Positions 48,194-59,345 of a stretch of DNA of 64,000 nucleotides are shown here, one piece after another. The notes under the pieces are model-generated. The model saw only the letters and a list, made by a program, of their open reading frames with translations. It ran no database searches and had not been told where the DNA came from. This DNA comes from Cacajao melanocephalus. Its lineage: Eukaryota > Chordata > Mammalia > Primates > Pitheciidae. The translations under genes and the position numbers were made by a program. Location: assembly GCA_963573385.1 (NCBI GenBank), contig CAUYLG010071502.1, forward strand, positions 1-64,000, in the 5' to 3' direction. Positions within the stretch are counted from its first letter, which is position 1. The number at the start of each line of letters is the position of its first letter.

Positions 48194-48320
48194 TTTATTA
48201 TTCTGATAATACTAATGTATACATCATAGACTTATGGTGAAAATTAATTAATAAAATGTTTGTGAAACTCTTTACAGAGTCAACACACAGTGAAGACTCA
48301 ACAAATATTAGCTATTTCAT
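48194..48320 (-). mobile_element. MIR SINE, antisense, right part
   Basis: TTCTGATAATACTAATGTAT and CACAGTGAAGACTCAACAAA then TATTAGCTATT continue the reversed MIR interrupted at 47901 ('GTGCTCAATAAATGTTAGCTATT'). Confidence 0.75.
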
Positions 48321-49714
48321 ACTTTTATCAAAATACGCATTAATAGTAACCATGAAATACCAACAGTATATATGAAAAGTAGTTTGCATAGATTTCTAGT
48401 TTATTCAGAAAAATCAATCTTACATTTTTTAATATATATAATTCCATGTTGTATAAACTAAAGCTAAAAATACAGCTTAAATTAGTGACTTACGAACATT
48501 CTATAAATGCCTATGAGATACATACTGTCATTAATCTAAAAATAAATTAATAGTTTAAGACAAATAAATATGCTAAATGTGACAAGATAATCCACTGTAT
48601 TTTGACAGTTTATTAGCGAAAGCATTCACCTTCTTGTAAATGTCCACTATAGTCATTGACAGTTGAGTAATTCGTCTAAGCTACTTCTACCTTTAGCATA
48701 GGCTATAGACCACCTTGTGGGAGGAGGACAGTATTTAATATTTTTATTCAGGAAGTATCTTGAGCCCAAGGAGTAAAGTGCTTTCATAAGGCCGGAAAGG
48801 AGTCCTGACAAGTAGGAGTTAAACCACTTTCCATTGTAGCTACACAGCTGAACAGAAATACAGATGGGCTGTAGACTGACAAGGGAAAAGAGAGCTGCTG
48901 CAGAAGAGAGACTGCTTGAGTTCACAAGTAAAACAGAGGCTCAATGTGGCTGAATAGTCACATTTGAAGTAGTGAGCCTTCCACTGTCTCTTACTTGAAC
49001 TCAAATTGTTAGACTGTAAAGAATAAATTGTTAGACTTGTCTTAAGCAATATGTTAAATAAAAAAATGACAGCACTAATTTGAGAAACTTATTATAACCA
49101 TTGTGTAAATGTAAGAATGGAACATGTAAATGCAGTAAAGAACCCAAAGAAATTAATCAGCAAAGCCTCTAAAGTAGAATGCAAACTAGGGGGAATATAT
49201 TGTTAAGCAAGGTCACCAGTTCCTTAAGAAAGAGGAACTGCAAAATGATAGTACAACTGCTCTGTACATTTGTATTTGTTGCATTTACTTCTTATTTGGT
49301 GGATAGTAAACTGCACACAGTTTTCATCCTATAATAAGAATGGCAACCCTTTTCTTGGATATCTAACTTATACAGTTAAAGAATATTTTCAGATATGGTT
49401 AGAACCATCTAAATATGCTGAATACTATTCAACAATTATATACAAAATTTTGGAGTGTAAATAGGCAAAAGGTAAGTATTGCCCATTTATATACTGAGTC
49501 CTTATATACTGGTCATTATTGAGGCTAATTTCTTACTGCATAGGCTGTATGATTACAGTATTATTTCCTTGTTTTGTTTTCTACTGAGAATGATTTTTTT
49601 TTCCTTTGGTCTCTAACTCTTCCTCCTTAAAGTTATGTACCACTTCCATATAGTCACAGTCAAAAAATTGTATTTGAAAATATATTAGAGACAGTGGAGT
49701 TTATAGAAGTTGCC
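48321..49714. other. Unassigned sequence
   Basis: No gene or element recognised. Frames at 48653-49049 (-) and 49270-49464 (+) show no family resemblance. Confidence 0.5.
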
Positions 49715-50025
49715 ATTTCTCTCAGTTTGGGTTCCCAGGAGGAATTCTCTGAAATGGAGTTTAGCATAAAGGGATTTATTAAGGCATATATTTAAGATCA
49801 AGACCTGTAGAATGCAGGGGGAGGAGGAAGAGTAGCTGGGGGAAGTTGAGCTGCAATGCAGGCCCAGCAACAGCTTTGGCCAACTCTAGAGGGGCACTGA
49901 CACTAGAATGACACTTCAGCTGTATACTGAGTTGGAGAGGTAGCTGGGCCTTTAAGTCTTGTCTTCAGTGGTCATGGGATTTGGTCACCCCTGGGATGAA
50001 TATAACCTCAGGTAAGGCTGCTTTG
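49715..50025. other. Less AT-rich block, possible old dispersed element
   Basis: TTTGGGTTCCCAGGAGGAAT, AAGGGATTTATTAAGGCATA and a purine-rich GGGGGAGGAGGAAG run, then CCCTGGGATGAATATAACCT. The style recalls an old dispersed LTR or DNA element, but I could not match it to a named family. Confidence 0.3.
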
Positions 50026-51647
50026 TTTCACTACTCTACACTAGAGTATTAGTAATTTAATATTAACCAGCTACAGAAACATTTCATCAAGTATATATAT
50101 ATAAATATAATTTTAGAATTTTGGCCTGCAGAAATAAGTCAATAGGACACTGCAATTGTACTTATATTATGTAAAAAGTTAACTAATAAGAATAGTTACA
50201 ACATAATCGTACATTATGAGAGAACGACAGACCTATTAACAATTGAAATACTTTCTACCTTAAGTGGAATCATATCGGTTTACTCTGCCCTTGAGAGTTA
50301 GATTAAATTATTTTATGGCAGAAGATAACACATTTATGAACAATTTGGCAAGTCCTTCCTCTCATTGTTAGATTTACATTTCCCCTCAAGTTTTTGCATG
50401 GCTTCAGTTTTCTTCACATTGAGCCAAATGTGGACCCCCAACCCTTTTCTTGGTTTTTTACCTAAACACACATCATTCGTATGAGATAGGTGTAGGTGTG
50501 GCAGATTTGGAGAGACAAAACACTTAGCATCACAGAAATAAAATAAATTATTAATAAATGAGCAATTGTTCTAAAAAATGCCTTTCTTCAGCCATCATGT
50601 ACAACCATTCTTTTTCTTTGTCTCTCTTTCTTTTTCTTTGTCTCTTTTCTAAGACTCAGTTCTCAGGTATCTGCTCTAATATATGTTTTTTTTTTAATTT
50701 TGCTACACAGATGATTTTAACTTTTCTCTGTTATTTGACGGTATTTTTAAAAGGTGATGCATGCTTGTTTTCGCAGATCACCTCCACTAGTTTCCAAACT
50801 CAGTAGTACACAAATACAAATAGGCACTGAAATGTGAATCCTTACTTTTCTCCATCACTTAACAGTCTGTGAGAGCAAGGAAGTGATGACATAAGGAACT
50901 TTTTCTTCTGGTAATCTTTACTTTATGCTTCTTTGGAGGCAGAATCGTCCACAGTCAGGGTGGCCCTGTGATATCAAGCTAAGACAAAACTTTAACTCCA
51001 TCTCTCTCTAATTCTTATCTTACTGTCCCAGCTTTCCTGATGGCATTCATATCGAGAGAGGAGAAAGGCTGTGATGTAAATTAAAGTGAATGAAATATGT
51101 AATGATAAAAAATTGTTTTCAAGTGGCTTAATAAATAATTCATAGGAGGTTGTCTTGCCTTAAATTGAGGAAGTTTAGTACAGGTAAAATTAAAAATCAG
51201 TAAGAGGAACCACATAGATCATTTTTTTTTCAATTTAAACATAGCAATTAGAATTTCAAAGATAAAATAATATGATGTCTTTTAGGGAAGATTATTCTGA
51301 CATTTGCATGCAAATTAGACTACAGTGAGAAAAGAATACACATTTGAACTGAAGCCCTAGGAAGGAAAGGTAAGCCATAACTATATAGCTACTTATTGAT
51401 CATCAAATACTTTTTTAATAAAGAAAGGATCACAAATTAGAAATGTGAAGAAAGAGCTGATAAAACAACTCAAGGCAAATAACTTTTAGAGTTTGCATTA
51501 AAGTAAATTTTTAGGTTTGGTCTTTGAACCAAACATCCTTAAGTCTAAATGTAAGAAAAATGAGAATAAATTCACAGAACTTGATTTTAGTCATAATATT
51601 TTCACTTTAGTACATTATAATTTTTGAAGGCATTTTCTATCAAGATT
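50026..51647. other. Unassigned, with pyrimidine-rich duplication
   Basis: TTTTTCTTTGTCTCT appears twice in tandem at about 50611-50645. The rest is unassigned. Confidence 0.5.
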
Positions 51648-52156
51648 TGTATGTTCATTGTGGCACTGTTTACAATAGCAAAGACCTGGAACCAACCCAA
51701 ATGCCCATCGATGATAGACTGGACAAGGAAAATGTGGCACATATACACGATGAAATACTATGCAGCCATAAAAAATGATGAGTTCATGTCCTTTGTAGGG
51801 ACATGGTTGAATCTGGAAATCATTATTCTCAGCAAACTGACAAAAGAACAGAAAATCAAACACCACATGTTCTCACTCATAGGCATGTGTTGAACAATGA
51901 GAACACGTGGACACAGGGAGGGGAGCATCACATACTGGAATCTGTTTTGGGGGGCTAGGGGAGGAACAGTGGGGGGTGGGGAGGTTGGGGAGGGATATCA
52001 TGAGGAGAAATGCCAGATATAGGTGACTGGGTGATGGAGGCAGCAAACCACATTGCCATGTGTGTACCTATGCAACAATCCTGCATGATCTGCACATGTG
52101 CCCCAGAACCTAAAGTACAATAAGAAATGAAACAAAAAACAAACAAACAAAAACCT
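51648..52156 (+). mobile_element. L1PA-like 3' end, 5'-truncated
   Basis: Starts within late ORF2 (TGTATGTTCATTGTGGCACT), then ATAGCAAAGACCTGGAACCA, CATGTTCTCACTCATAGGCA, and CACGTGGACACAGGGAGGGG, followed by the G-rich 3' UTR tract, CACATGTGCCCCAGAACCTA and an A-rich tail to about 52156. The G-rich 3' UTR and good match to consensus mark it as the youngest-looking L1 in the window. It is about 500 bases long and has no function of its own. Confidence 0.93.
51949..51994 (+). other. G-quadruplex-type tract in L1 3' UTR
   Basis: Six runs of three or more G: 51949-51954, 51958-51961, 51971-51976, 51978-51981, 51987-51990 and 51992-51994. The last four are separated by 1, 5 and 1 bases, meeting the G3+N1-7 pattern. 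A G-rich 3' UTR is a known trait of young L1 families. Confidence 0.85.
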
Positions 52157-52533
52157 GAGGTTTCTCTGAAGAAGAATAAATCCAGGCTGTTGGCCTACCC
52201 TACAGATTTCAAGCTTGTCAGATTCCACAACAGTATAGGCCAATTCCTTGAAATCTCTCTCTTTGTATGCATGTACATATATATGTATGTACATATGTAC
52301 ATACACACATAAATTCTATTATATAATAATATAGTATACCTAAGATATTATACAAACTTATGTCATATATAATTATATATTGTTACATATCCCATACACA
52401 CACATATATGCACACTGATTTTATATATCTATAAAATATATCTGATTTTATATATTTTTCTATAGATGTTTTATGTCTATATTTCTCTCTATATTTTTTT
52501 TATATATTTATATATTTATCTATAGATGTTTTA
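52157..52533. repeat. AT/CA-rich low-complexity sequence
   Basis: ATGTACATATATATGTATGT-type palindromic repeats at 52265-52305, then TATATA-rich sequence. A CTATAGATGTTTTAT segment occurs twice (about 52461 and 52521), a local duplication. Confidence 0.75.
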
Positions 52534-52546
52534 TCTCTCTCTCTCC

Positions 52547-52578
<32 letters not shown>
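52534..52578. repeat. (CT)n(TA)n microsatellite, left bracket
   Basis: CT repeats at 52534-52564, then TA repeats to 52578, directly against an L1 fragment. Its reverse complement is matched by the right bracket at 52814-52868. Confidence 0.95.
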
Positions 52579-52813
52579 CTGTTGCCTCCCGATTTTTTAA
52601 TGATCGCCATTCTAACTGGTGTGAGATGGTATCTCAATGTAGTTTTGATTTGCATTTATTTAATGACCAGTGATGATGAGCATTTTTTCATATGTTTTTT
52701 GGACTCATAAATGTCTTCTTTTGAAAAGTGTCTGTTCATATCCTTAGCCCACTTTTGAATGGGTTTGTTTGTTTTTTTCTTGTAAATCTGTTTTAGTTCT
52801 TTGTAGATCCTGG
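52579..52813 (-). mobile_element. L1 ORF2/3' fragment, antisense, without either end
   Basis: Reversed L1: GATCGCCATTCTAACTGGTG, TGAGATGGTATCTCAATGTA, ATGTCTTCTTTTGAAAAGTG and GTCTGTTCATATCCTTAGCC, then TTCTTTGTAGATCCTGGA. It has no poly(T) and no L1 5' or 3' end. Both borders are microsatellites. Confidence 0.88.
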
Positions 52814-52831
52814 ATATATATATAGAGAGAG

Positions 52832-52871
<40 letters not shown>

Positions 52872-52940
52872 GAGATATATACATATAGAGAGACAGATAA
52901 GAGAGATAGAGATCAATTCTATCTCTATCTATATGTAGAT

Positions 52941-52980
<40 letters not shown>
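52814..52980. repeat. (TA)n(GA)n microsatellites, right bracket
   Basis: TA repeats at 52814-52823, GA repeats at 52823-52868 with one GCGA interruption, mixed GATA/GAGA to 52944, and a second pure GA run at 52945-52979. Confidence 0.95.
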
Positions 52981-52982
<2 letters not shown>

Positions 52983-54590
52983 TGCCAAGAAAATAAAGGG
53001 GAGACCAGAGGGCAGCAAGTAAAGCATTTTGGGTATTTGGAAGAGAGAAGGGTTTTCAACTAGTTGAATCTAATAAACAAAAAAATTGTATTTAAACACT
53101 CCACTATAGATCCCTTTGGTTTTATTTGATAAAGTGTTTTTTTTTTAAAAAAAAAAAACCTTTTCTTTTTGTAAATATGCATTGAGTAGTTTATGATATC
53201 ATGGTATAATTTTAGTATCTGGACTCCCATTAAAAGGTTCTCTCTTTCACTGAGTGCCAGCTACTTGGATTGCATGCTTAGTAGCAATAAATAATCAATC
53301 AGGCTCCATAACATTTTCCTTATAAATTATCCCTTTTTACATGTTGGCAGACATCATTTAAAAAGTCACAAAAGAATCATCAGGGGGAAAATCATAAAAA
53401 CAAAAACTAGAAATTGTAACTTGTATACTAGCCATGGAATCATGACTATCATGGAATCATAATTAATCATGGAACAACATAATTAGAAGTTAATTGGACA
53501 AAGTCAGGAAATATGTTCTTTATAAAATGTAAGGAAGTACTGATAATGCCAGAGAAGTAAGAATTTTACTTTCTTATCTAAGTCCACAAAATGATACAGT
53601 CTTCTAATCACACATTACAGCGTAAATTTACATTCTGAAGTGCATGATGTAAAGGAAAAAAGAAAGGACTTGGCTTACTTTCGTGCAGAGCTGGATATAA
53701 TAGTCTACAAACAAGCTGGCATATGTTGACATAATTTGATTAAATACCGTCTAGCTATAATTTAAGTCCTATTACACTCTATTGATTGCATCCTAGGGCA
53801 ATGTTGGCTTTGAAAAACTTCAGCTTTGTTGATGAACCTCAGGTTTACTGGGCTACTAAAAAAAAATGTAGTTAATAAATCAGTGAAACTGCTTTGAGTA
53901 TGGTCATGGAGTTTTGTTCCAGAAGAACTCCATGAAGATATTACATAAGCATGAAATCTGAGTTTTATTGAGCCTAGAGACTTTCAACCTTTTCGATGTC
54001 TTACATATTATTGTGTCATGCTTGGTTCTCAGCATGAGGGTATTTGTCAGCAAAGACTATGGTAATGATGTATATATATCTTCAACTGATTCTAAAATCT
54101 GAAGAAAGCATTCATTAATTTGCTGGGATTATATGTCAACAGATATCATTCATAGAAATCCAGGGTCTTTACATTTCTAGAAAATTTTACTTTTGATATT
54201 AAACGTCATATAAATCACTGAGTGGTGTGGACTATCATTAGTTAAAAGGTTACTGGCTAGTTAGGCTATGTCAAAAGTGCATTCTTAAAAATTTTCAGTA
54301 TTGATCTTTTGGGAAGACAGAAAAACAAACTGCTTATGATAGAAACCCTTTTGAAAGGCTGACTCGTGTTGTCATGGTGAGATAAAATGGATTTTAACAG
54401 ACAAATCTGTTAAAGCAATAGATTACTGAAAAGTAATACATTAGTATCAAAATTTTTCTATGGTTAGCTGTATAGAGACTTGTTGCTGCTTGATACCGTT
54501 TCATTGTGACAATTGCTACAAATAATATGAACTGAACCACAAAATTATGTTGAAATATAATTTGTTAATTTCTCATGAGAGAAGGTGGAG
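52981..54590. other. Unassigned, with two small palindromes
   Basis: T10 (53137-53146) directly followed by A12 (53147-53158) is a perfect AT palindrome. TCATGGAGTT at 53904-53913 and AACTCCATGA at 53926-53935 are exact inverted copies around 12 bases. No gene or element recognised. Confidence 0.6.
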
Positions 54591-54720
54591 ATTATAAAGT
54601 TCTTGATGGAAGGAACTCTAGTTTACCTATTTTTACCTATTTTTTTATTGCCACCAGTAGCATAGTAACTGGTACATAATAGGCATTAAACATTTTTATG
54701 AATTAATGAATGAATTAATT
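54591..54720 (-). mobile_element. L2 3'-end fragment, antisense
   Basis: GGTACATAATAGGCATTAAA and CATTTTTATGAATTAATGAA then TGAATTAA match the reversed L2 terminus ('CACATAGTAGGCGCTCAATAAATATTTGTTGAATGAATG'). Confidence 0.65.
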
Positions 54721-55680
54721 GATTGATTGCAGTCATTGGCTGAGGACTATTTATTCTGACCTAGCATTGACCCTAATAATTAGTTTTTAATAAGGTGATG
54801 GATTGATACAAACTCTGGCCTTCAACTATAAAACTGTATGCACTCTTAACTCAGAGGCCAGATTAAAATTCAATCTGATGAAAACTAGGGACCTGTTACA
54901 AGGTGATGAGAACTCATCTGTAGACATATTTGAGAGCTGACTGATTCAAGGGAAAAAATTTCAATAGCCAAATGGCACACATGCATGGCTAAGTCTAAAA
55001 GGAGAGACAAAGTATGAGAAACAGTTCCTGCCTTTCCGGAATTTAATTCTAATTGGTTGATTTCCCTTGCCTATTGAGAAGCTAGGGTAGCCCCATTAAT
55101 GAGAGTTTATTTTGGCAAAGACTATCAAAAGAAGTATAATACAATTAAAAAACAAAATAGAAATGAACCCATATCTTTGAATATGGATAGAAAACATCTG
55201 AGAGAATGCACTAGGTGATTAAAAGTGGCTGTTTTAAGAAGCAAGGCTGTGAAGTGAAGAGGAAGTTGTCTTTTACTTGTTCTCTCTCTCCACTTCCGTG
55301 AAGCCTGAATTTTATGTTCTAGCACAAACATATATTAATTTATTGCATTTTTGAGTTAAAAAATCTAGGAATTAACATAGTCATGAAATGATAAGCCAGA
55401 AAGAGAAAGTAAGTGGATCATAAAAACTGAAGACAGGTCAAAAGCAGATTTTAAGAGCTGGGGGATGGAGTCAAAGAGTGGAGAGCTGGTACGGAGAGCA
55501 GAAAATTATGAATAAAATAGAAAGGCTGACTGGGGAACCATCCATCTGTGACAAAACTATAACAATGAGCTTTTATGTGCATCATGAAGGGTGTTGTGCC
55601 CCTGTGCTTAAATGGTCAGAATAGACTGAAAACAGGAAAGTGCACAAAGTAATCTATTTCGAGTGTTTAAACAAGGAAAA
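54721..55680. other. Unassigned sequence
   Basis: Nothing recognised on either strand. Confidence 0.5.
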
Positions 55681-55920
55681 GTACAATCTGATTTACATTT
55701 TCCTCTCACCTCTGTATTTAAAAATATTTTAAATTTATGGGAAATTTGAAAAAAGGTACAGTGAACATCTATATACTCTTCATCTAATTGCACCAGTTGT
55801 TGTTAATACTTTGTGCCCTCTATGTTTGTCAATATATATTTTCCCCAAAAGCATTTGAAAGTGGGTTACAGACATCATGGCATTTCACCCCTAAATATTT
55901 TCTCATGTATCTAACACATA
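55681..55920 (-). mobile_element. L1M 3'-UTR fragment, antisense
   Basis: AAAGTGGGTTACAGACATCA then TGGCATTTCACCCCTAAATA is the reversed L1M 3' UTR ('TTACAGACATCATGACATTTCACCCCTAAATAC'). The upstream part (CAGTTGTTGTTAATACTTTG) also fits. Confidence 0.6.
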
Positions 55921-55929
55921 TAACTGTCA

Positions 55930-56118
55930 AATAGTAATAATAGCTATTGGTTTTAGACCTCTTAACATGTGCCTGACCCTGTAATAAATACCTTGCATGT
56001 GTTGGCTAATTAATCCTTATGACAGTCCTTTGAGGAAGATCTGATTGAAGTCCATTTTATTGATGAAGACCAAGATGAGAATCAAGCTGATCTCCGATTG
56101 CCTCCAAAGTCCATGCTT
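55930..56118 (+). mobile_element. MIR SINE
   Basis: AATAATAGCTATTGGTTTTA, ACCTTGCATGTGTTGGCTAA then TTAATCCTTATGACAGTCC, and a 3' part CTCCGATTGCCTCCAAAGTC follow MIR from near its start to its end. Confidence 0.72.
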
Positions 56119-57900
56119 AAAAAAACAAGGCAGGATATAGTTACGGCCCCAATGAGTAAATTGACGTTAAGTTTCCATTGAACTTCAGAGCAGGGAGCAA
56201 TCATGGCAGACCTTGGTAAAGCATTGTTATTGCTTTATCCTCAGATTCCACAGTGGTTTAGAAATGTTTTCCAGAAATGGATACGTGGAGCTGAACTGAC
56301 AGAGATGGTTTTCTCTCTTTTATGTTATTAGGAACTTATGTCCTAAAATCACTGACATTTAGATATCCATTTCCCCTTTTCGTTTCCAGAAGGAAAATTA
56401 ACTGTATGTAAACATTCACTTCTCATCAGCTTTTTCTCATGTATAACTGCAATTACATGCTCTCAAGTCAAAAGGTATTACAATACCTATTATATGAAAT
56501 TCATGTTACTTTGATGGCACTAACTATTTTCCTGGGGAAAAGTATAGATTATACTATCAAACACTTTCTTTGAATAGCTGTATAGAGACTTTTTAAATCA
56601 TAGGAGCTGTCATAGCAGGTCTCTTTCTAATGTATATAGTAATGTATGTGTGCAAATATATCATCTGGAATGCACAATATCATAAGTGTGAAACTAAACA
56701 TGGTTCATAACTCAGCAAAACAAAAGTGAGGCTGTGCCAAAACAACTTTGCTCTTCACATTTCCCATCGCAGCAACATTTAAACAAGAATTATTTCCGAA
56801 AATGTGCATGAGTCAGAAGTGGGGAATGAGTAATTCTGTGCCTTGGACTTTATTAATGTTTTACTGCTGAAGAGACATCATCCAGTTTTTTTCAGTAAAG
56901 TGTTGAGTTACTGCTTCATCCTCAGATTCCTCTGGATTCTTTGAAAAAACTTGAAAATAATTTGAACAGCTGAGTTACTGTCATCCTCTGAATTTACCAC
57001 TGAGTTTTCTTGACATGCTCTAATTAAGCGAACAAGTATTTAATCTAATTTTTTTCCTGGGTGGAAATGACTAGTAGGGGCTGAGGGTTACAATAACCTT
57101 AGAATATAATAGGTCAACAATATTCTTTAGCAAGTAGAAAACAAGGTTAGGTTGACTCAAAGTCAGAATATGTATAAGAATTTATTAGTTTGTTGACATT
57201 TCAACTTTTTTGGTGGATTTTAAAAGATCTGTTATGATGAAAAGGTCAATGAAAACTATTCATGAGGCCCATAATGGGAATGAATTTTGTGTCTTACAAT
57301 TTGTACATTCTAATGGGATTTAAACATCTCTAAACCTCATTCCTCTGTATACTATTTATCCTCATTCTCATATTTCCCCTATAGAGTATAGCATTTTTTG
57401 CTCTTGTTACAAATGAGTCAAGGAATTTTTTCAAAGATCCACTTTGAGATTCCATATTTTAAGCCAGTAGGGCCATGCTATTTTAATTCCTAGTTAACCA
57501 CTTATTACTGAGCATCAACTGTGGTTCCAGCATTGGAAATGGAAAAGAAGACAAATCATCTATTTTTTTCCCTTTTCACTCTTAGAGCTCATAAATGGAC
57601 CTCATTTTCCCATCTGACACACCCAGGCTTTAATACAGGCATCCTGGCCTGCAAATAGCAATGGCAAGAACGAACACAATCTTTTCAGGGAAACCTTACT
57701 TTTAAGGTGCTGAAAAAGAACAAGGGTTTTCATGTTAGAGTGAGAGGCATACCCTAAATCCTACAGTGGGGACTAGATTTTAATCTATAACTTTATCATG
57801 CCATTTTGTCATTGGGAGGAGCTAAATACCACAAAGACCTATCCTTTTAGAGTTATGTTAAAAGCAAAATGTTTTCCCTCCAAATACATAGCTTGTGAAA
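56119..57900. other. Unassigned sequence
   Basis: No gene or confident element on either strand over 1.8 kb. Confidence 0.5.
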
Positions 57901-57904
57901 GCTG

Positions 57905-58305
57905 AAGTGGGATAGGGCTGTCATAGGACTGAAGGACCTCTTCCTTCTGCTGTTGAGAGCACTATCAGCAGATGGCCGGCCCTCAGCCCTATTTAGAGTT
58001 GACCTTGGTTGGAAAGAGTCACCTCCCCTGGGTCAGGTTGTCTTTCCAGGGCAAACCATATCTAATAACTGGCCAACGGAGGGGTATAAAAGCTGGCACC
58101 ATTGCTTGCTCCCACTTGGGACAACTCTGAAGGGCCATCCAGCCCCTGAACTCCCCACGGGGAGCCCAACCTCTCCTTCTGCCCAATCCTGCTGCTTTTC
58201 CTTCCTTTTTACAGTTATTGATCCCAAGAACACTCCTAATAAACCTCCTACACGTTAATCTCCATCTCAGAGTCAGTTTCCTGGGGAATCATTCAGAGAG
58301 TAACT
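57905..58305 (+). mobile_element. Retroviral-type LTR (ERVL-like), with TATA box and AATAAA
   Basis: TATAAAA at 58085-58091, AATAAA at 58238-58243, then CTCCATCTCAGAGTCAGTTT and CCTGGGGAA, the terminal motif of several ERVL-class LTRs. A CCCCACGGGGAGCCCAAC segment between them is also LTR-like. The 5' limit is a guess. The 101-codon frame at 57953-58258 lies wholly inside the LTR and is not taken as a gene. No proviral genes can be read with confidence downstream. Confidence 0.65.
57965..57977 (+). promoter_or_regulatory. Weak CTCF-like motif in LTR
   Basis: TCAGCAGATGGCC agrees with the CTCF core CCASYAGRKGGCR at 11 of 13 positions (first and last differ). It lies in the presumed U3 part of the LTR. 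Confidence 0.25.
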
Positions 58306-59150
58306 GTGTGAACGAGAATTCATTCAATTTTTGACAGAATTTTGTAAAACACAAAATGAAGAATCCTTGGCTATCAATAGTGTTGATACATATTTCTTCC
58401 TTCAACTTATTCACAGTGGACATTTCCACTTTATTTGAGTTTGATGTAAATAAAACTCTTTTCATGATGTGGTACTGACAACCTCCCCCACCTCCTCACC
58501 TCCGGTTTTCTTGTTTTCCAAAATGCTGCATACTGTTTGATGTAAGATTCAAGGCTAAACTTTCAGAGTATGTGATGATTTTGGGCTTGATTGACTGCTC
58601 TTTGGCCTTGGTGTGTTTCCGTTTGATTTTGGAGGATCAATTAATCTTACTGGGAAAGCCTCCAGGGGTTGATGGCACCCTGGCCATTTATTGAGGTAAG
58701 CAGAATTCATCAGATGTCCATGTATCTTCCCCTCTTCTGACAATCTTTATCCTGTCTCCAAATGTGGCAATATTTAGAAGAAGAAAAATAACACTGGAGG
58801 GCAAAGGCATAATTACTGAGGTTTACCACAAGGATGTAACGGGCTACCACTGGTTTGTTGGTGAGATGACAAAGGGCGCTGAGCTCTGGCTCACTGGCAG
58901 CTGATGATCCAAGGCTGGAGAAAGTCACTTCACAGGGCAATAGAATTGCTCATCATCCAGTGAATCCCTCACAGCCCGTAGACCTACCAGTCTGCTGGTA
59001 TACCCACTCCAGAACCTTATAGGTGCCTCTGCCCTCTCCAGGTTTCTCCCCTGTGGACACTCTTATACCTCGACATGACCTCAGATCTAGAGTCACACTG
59101 GGAATCTGACCCAGATTAGTAAGATCGTATACACTGAGTTGAGGGGAACA
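58306..59150. other. Unassigned, less AT-rich block downstream of the LTR
   Basis: From about 58480 the base composition is noticeably less AT-rich than the surroundings. Segments such as TAACGGGCTACCACTGGTTT and AAGGGCGCTGAGCTCTGGCT match nothing I know. It might be decayed internal sequence of an ERV whose LTR is at 57905-58305, or unique sequence. Minus-strand frames of 62-76 codons (58555-59180) carry no recognised motif. Confidence 0.4.
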
Positions 59151-59159
59151 GCATAGCAC

Positions 59160-59345
59160 AATGGTTAAGTGGTCATACACTAGAGCCTTGTTCCAATCTT
59201 GGCTCTCCTCTTAGCTGTGTGATCTTAGACAAGTTATGTAACCACTCTGTGCCTCAGTTTTCTCATCTGCAAAATGAAGATGACAATAGTATCTAATTTA
59301 CAAGGTTGTTATGAGGAGTATATAAGTTGATATATATCTAGTTCT
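59160..59345 (-). mobile_element. MIR SINE, antisense, well preserved
   Basis: GTTCCAATCTTGGCTCTCCT, TAGCTGTGTGATCTTAGACA and AAGTTATGTAACC, then GTGCCTCAGTTTTCTCATCT and GCAAAATGAAGATGACAATA, then AAGGTTGTTATGAGG. Nearly the full MIR is present in reverse. Confidence 0.88.

Noticed and set aside
57953..58258. 101-codon plus-strand frame with proline-rich end
   Set aside because: It lies entirely inside an LTR-like element and ends just after its polyadenylation signal.
58710..59180. Possible processed pseudogene or exon in the less AT-rich block
   Set aside because: Minus-strand frames there have no match that I recognise, no poly(A) remnant and no clear splice sites, so the block was left unassigned.
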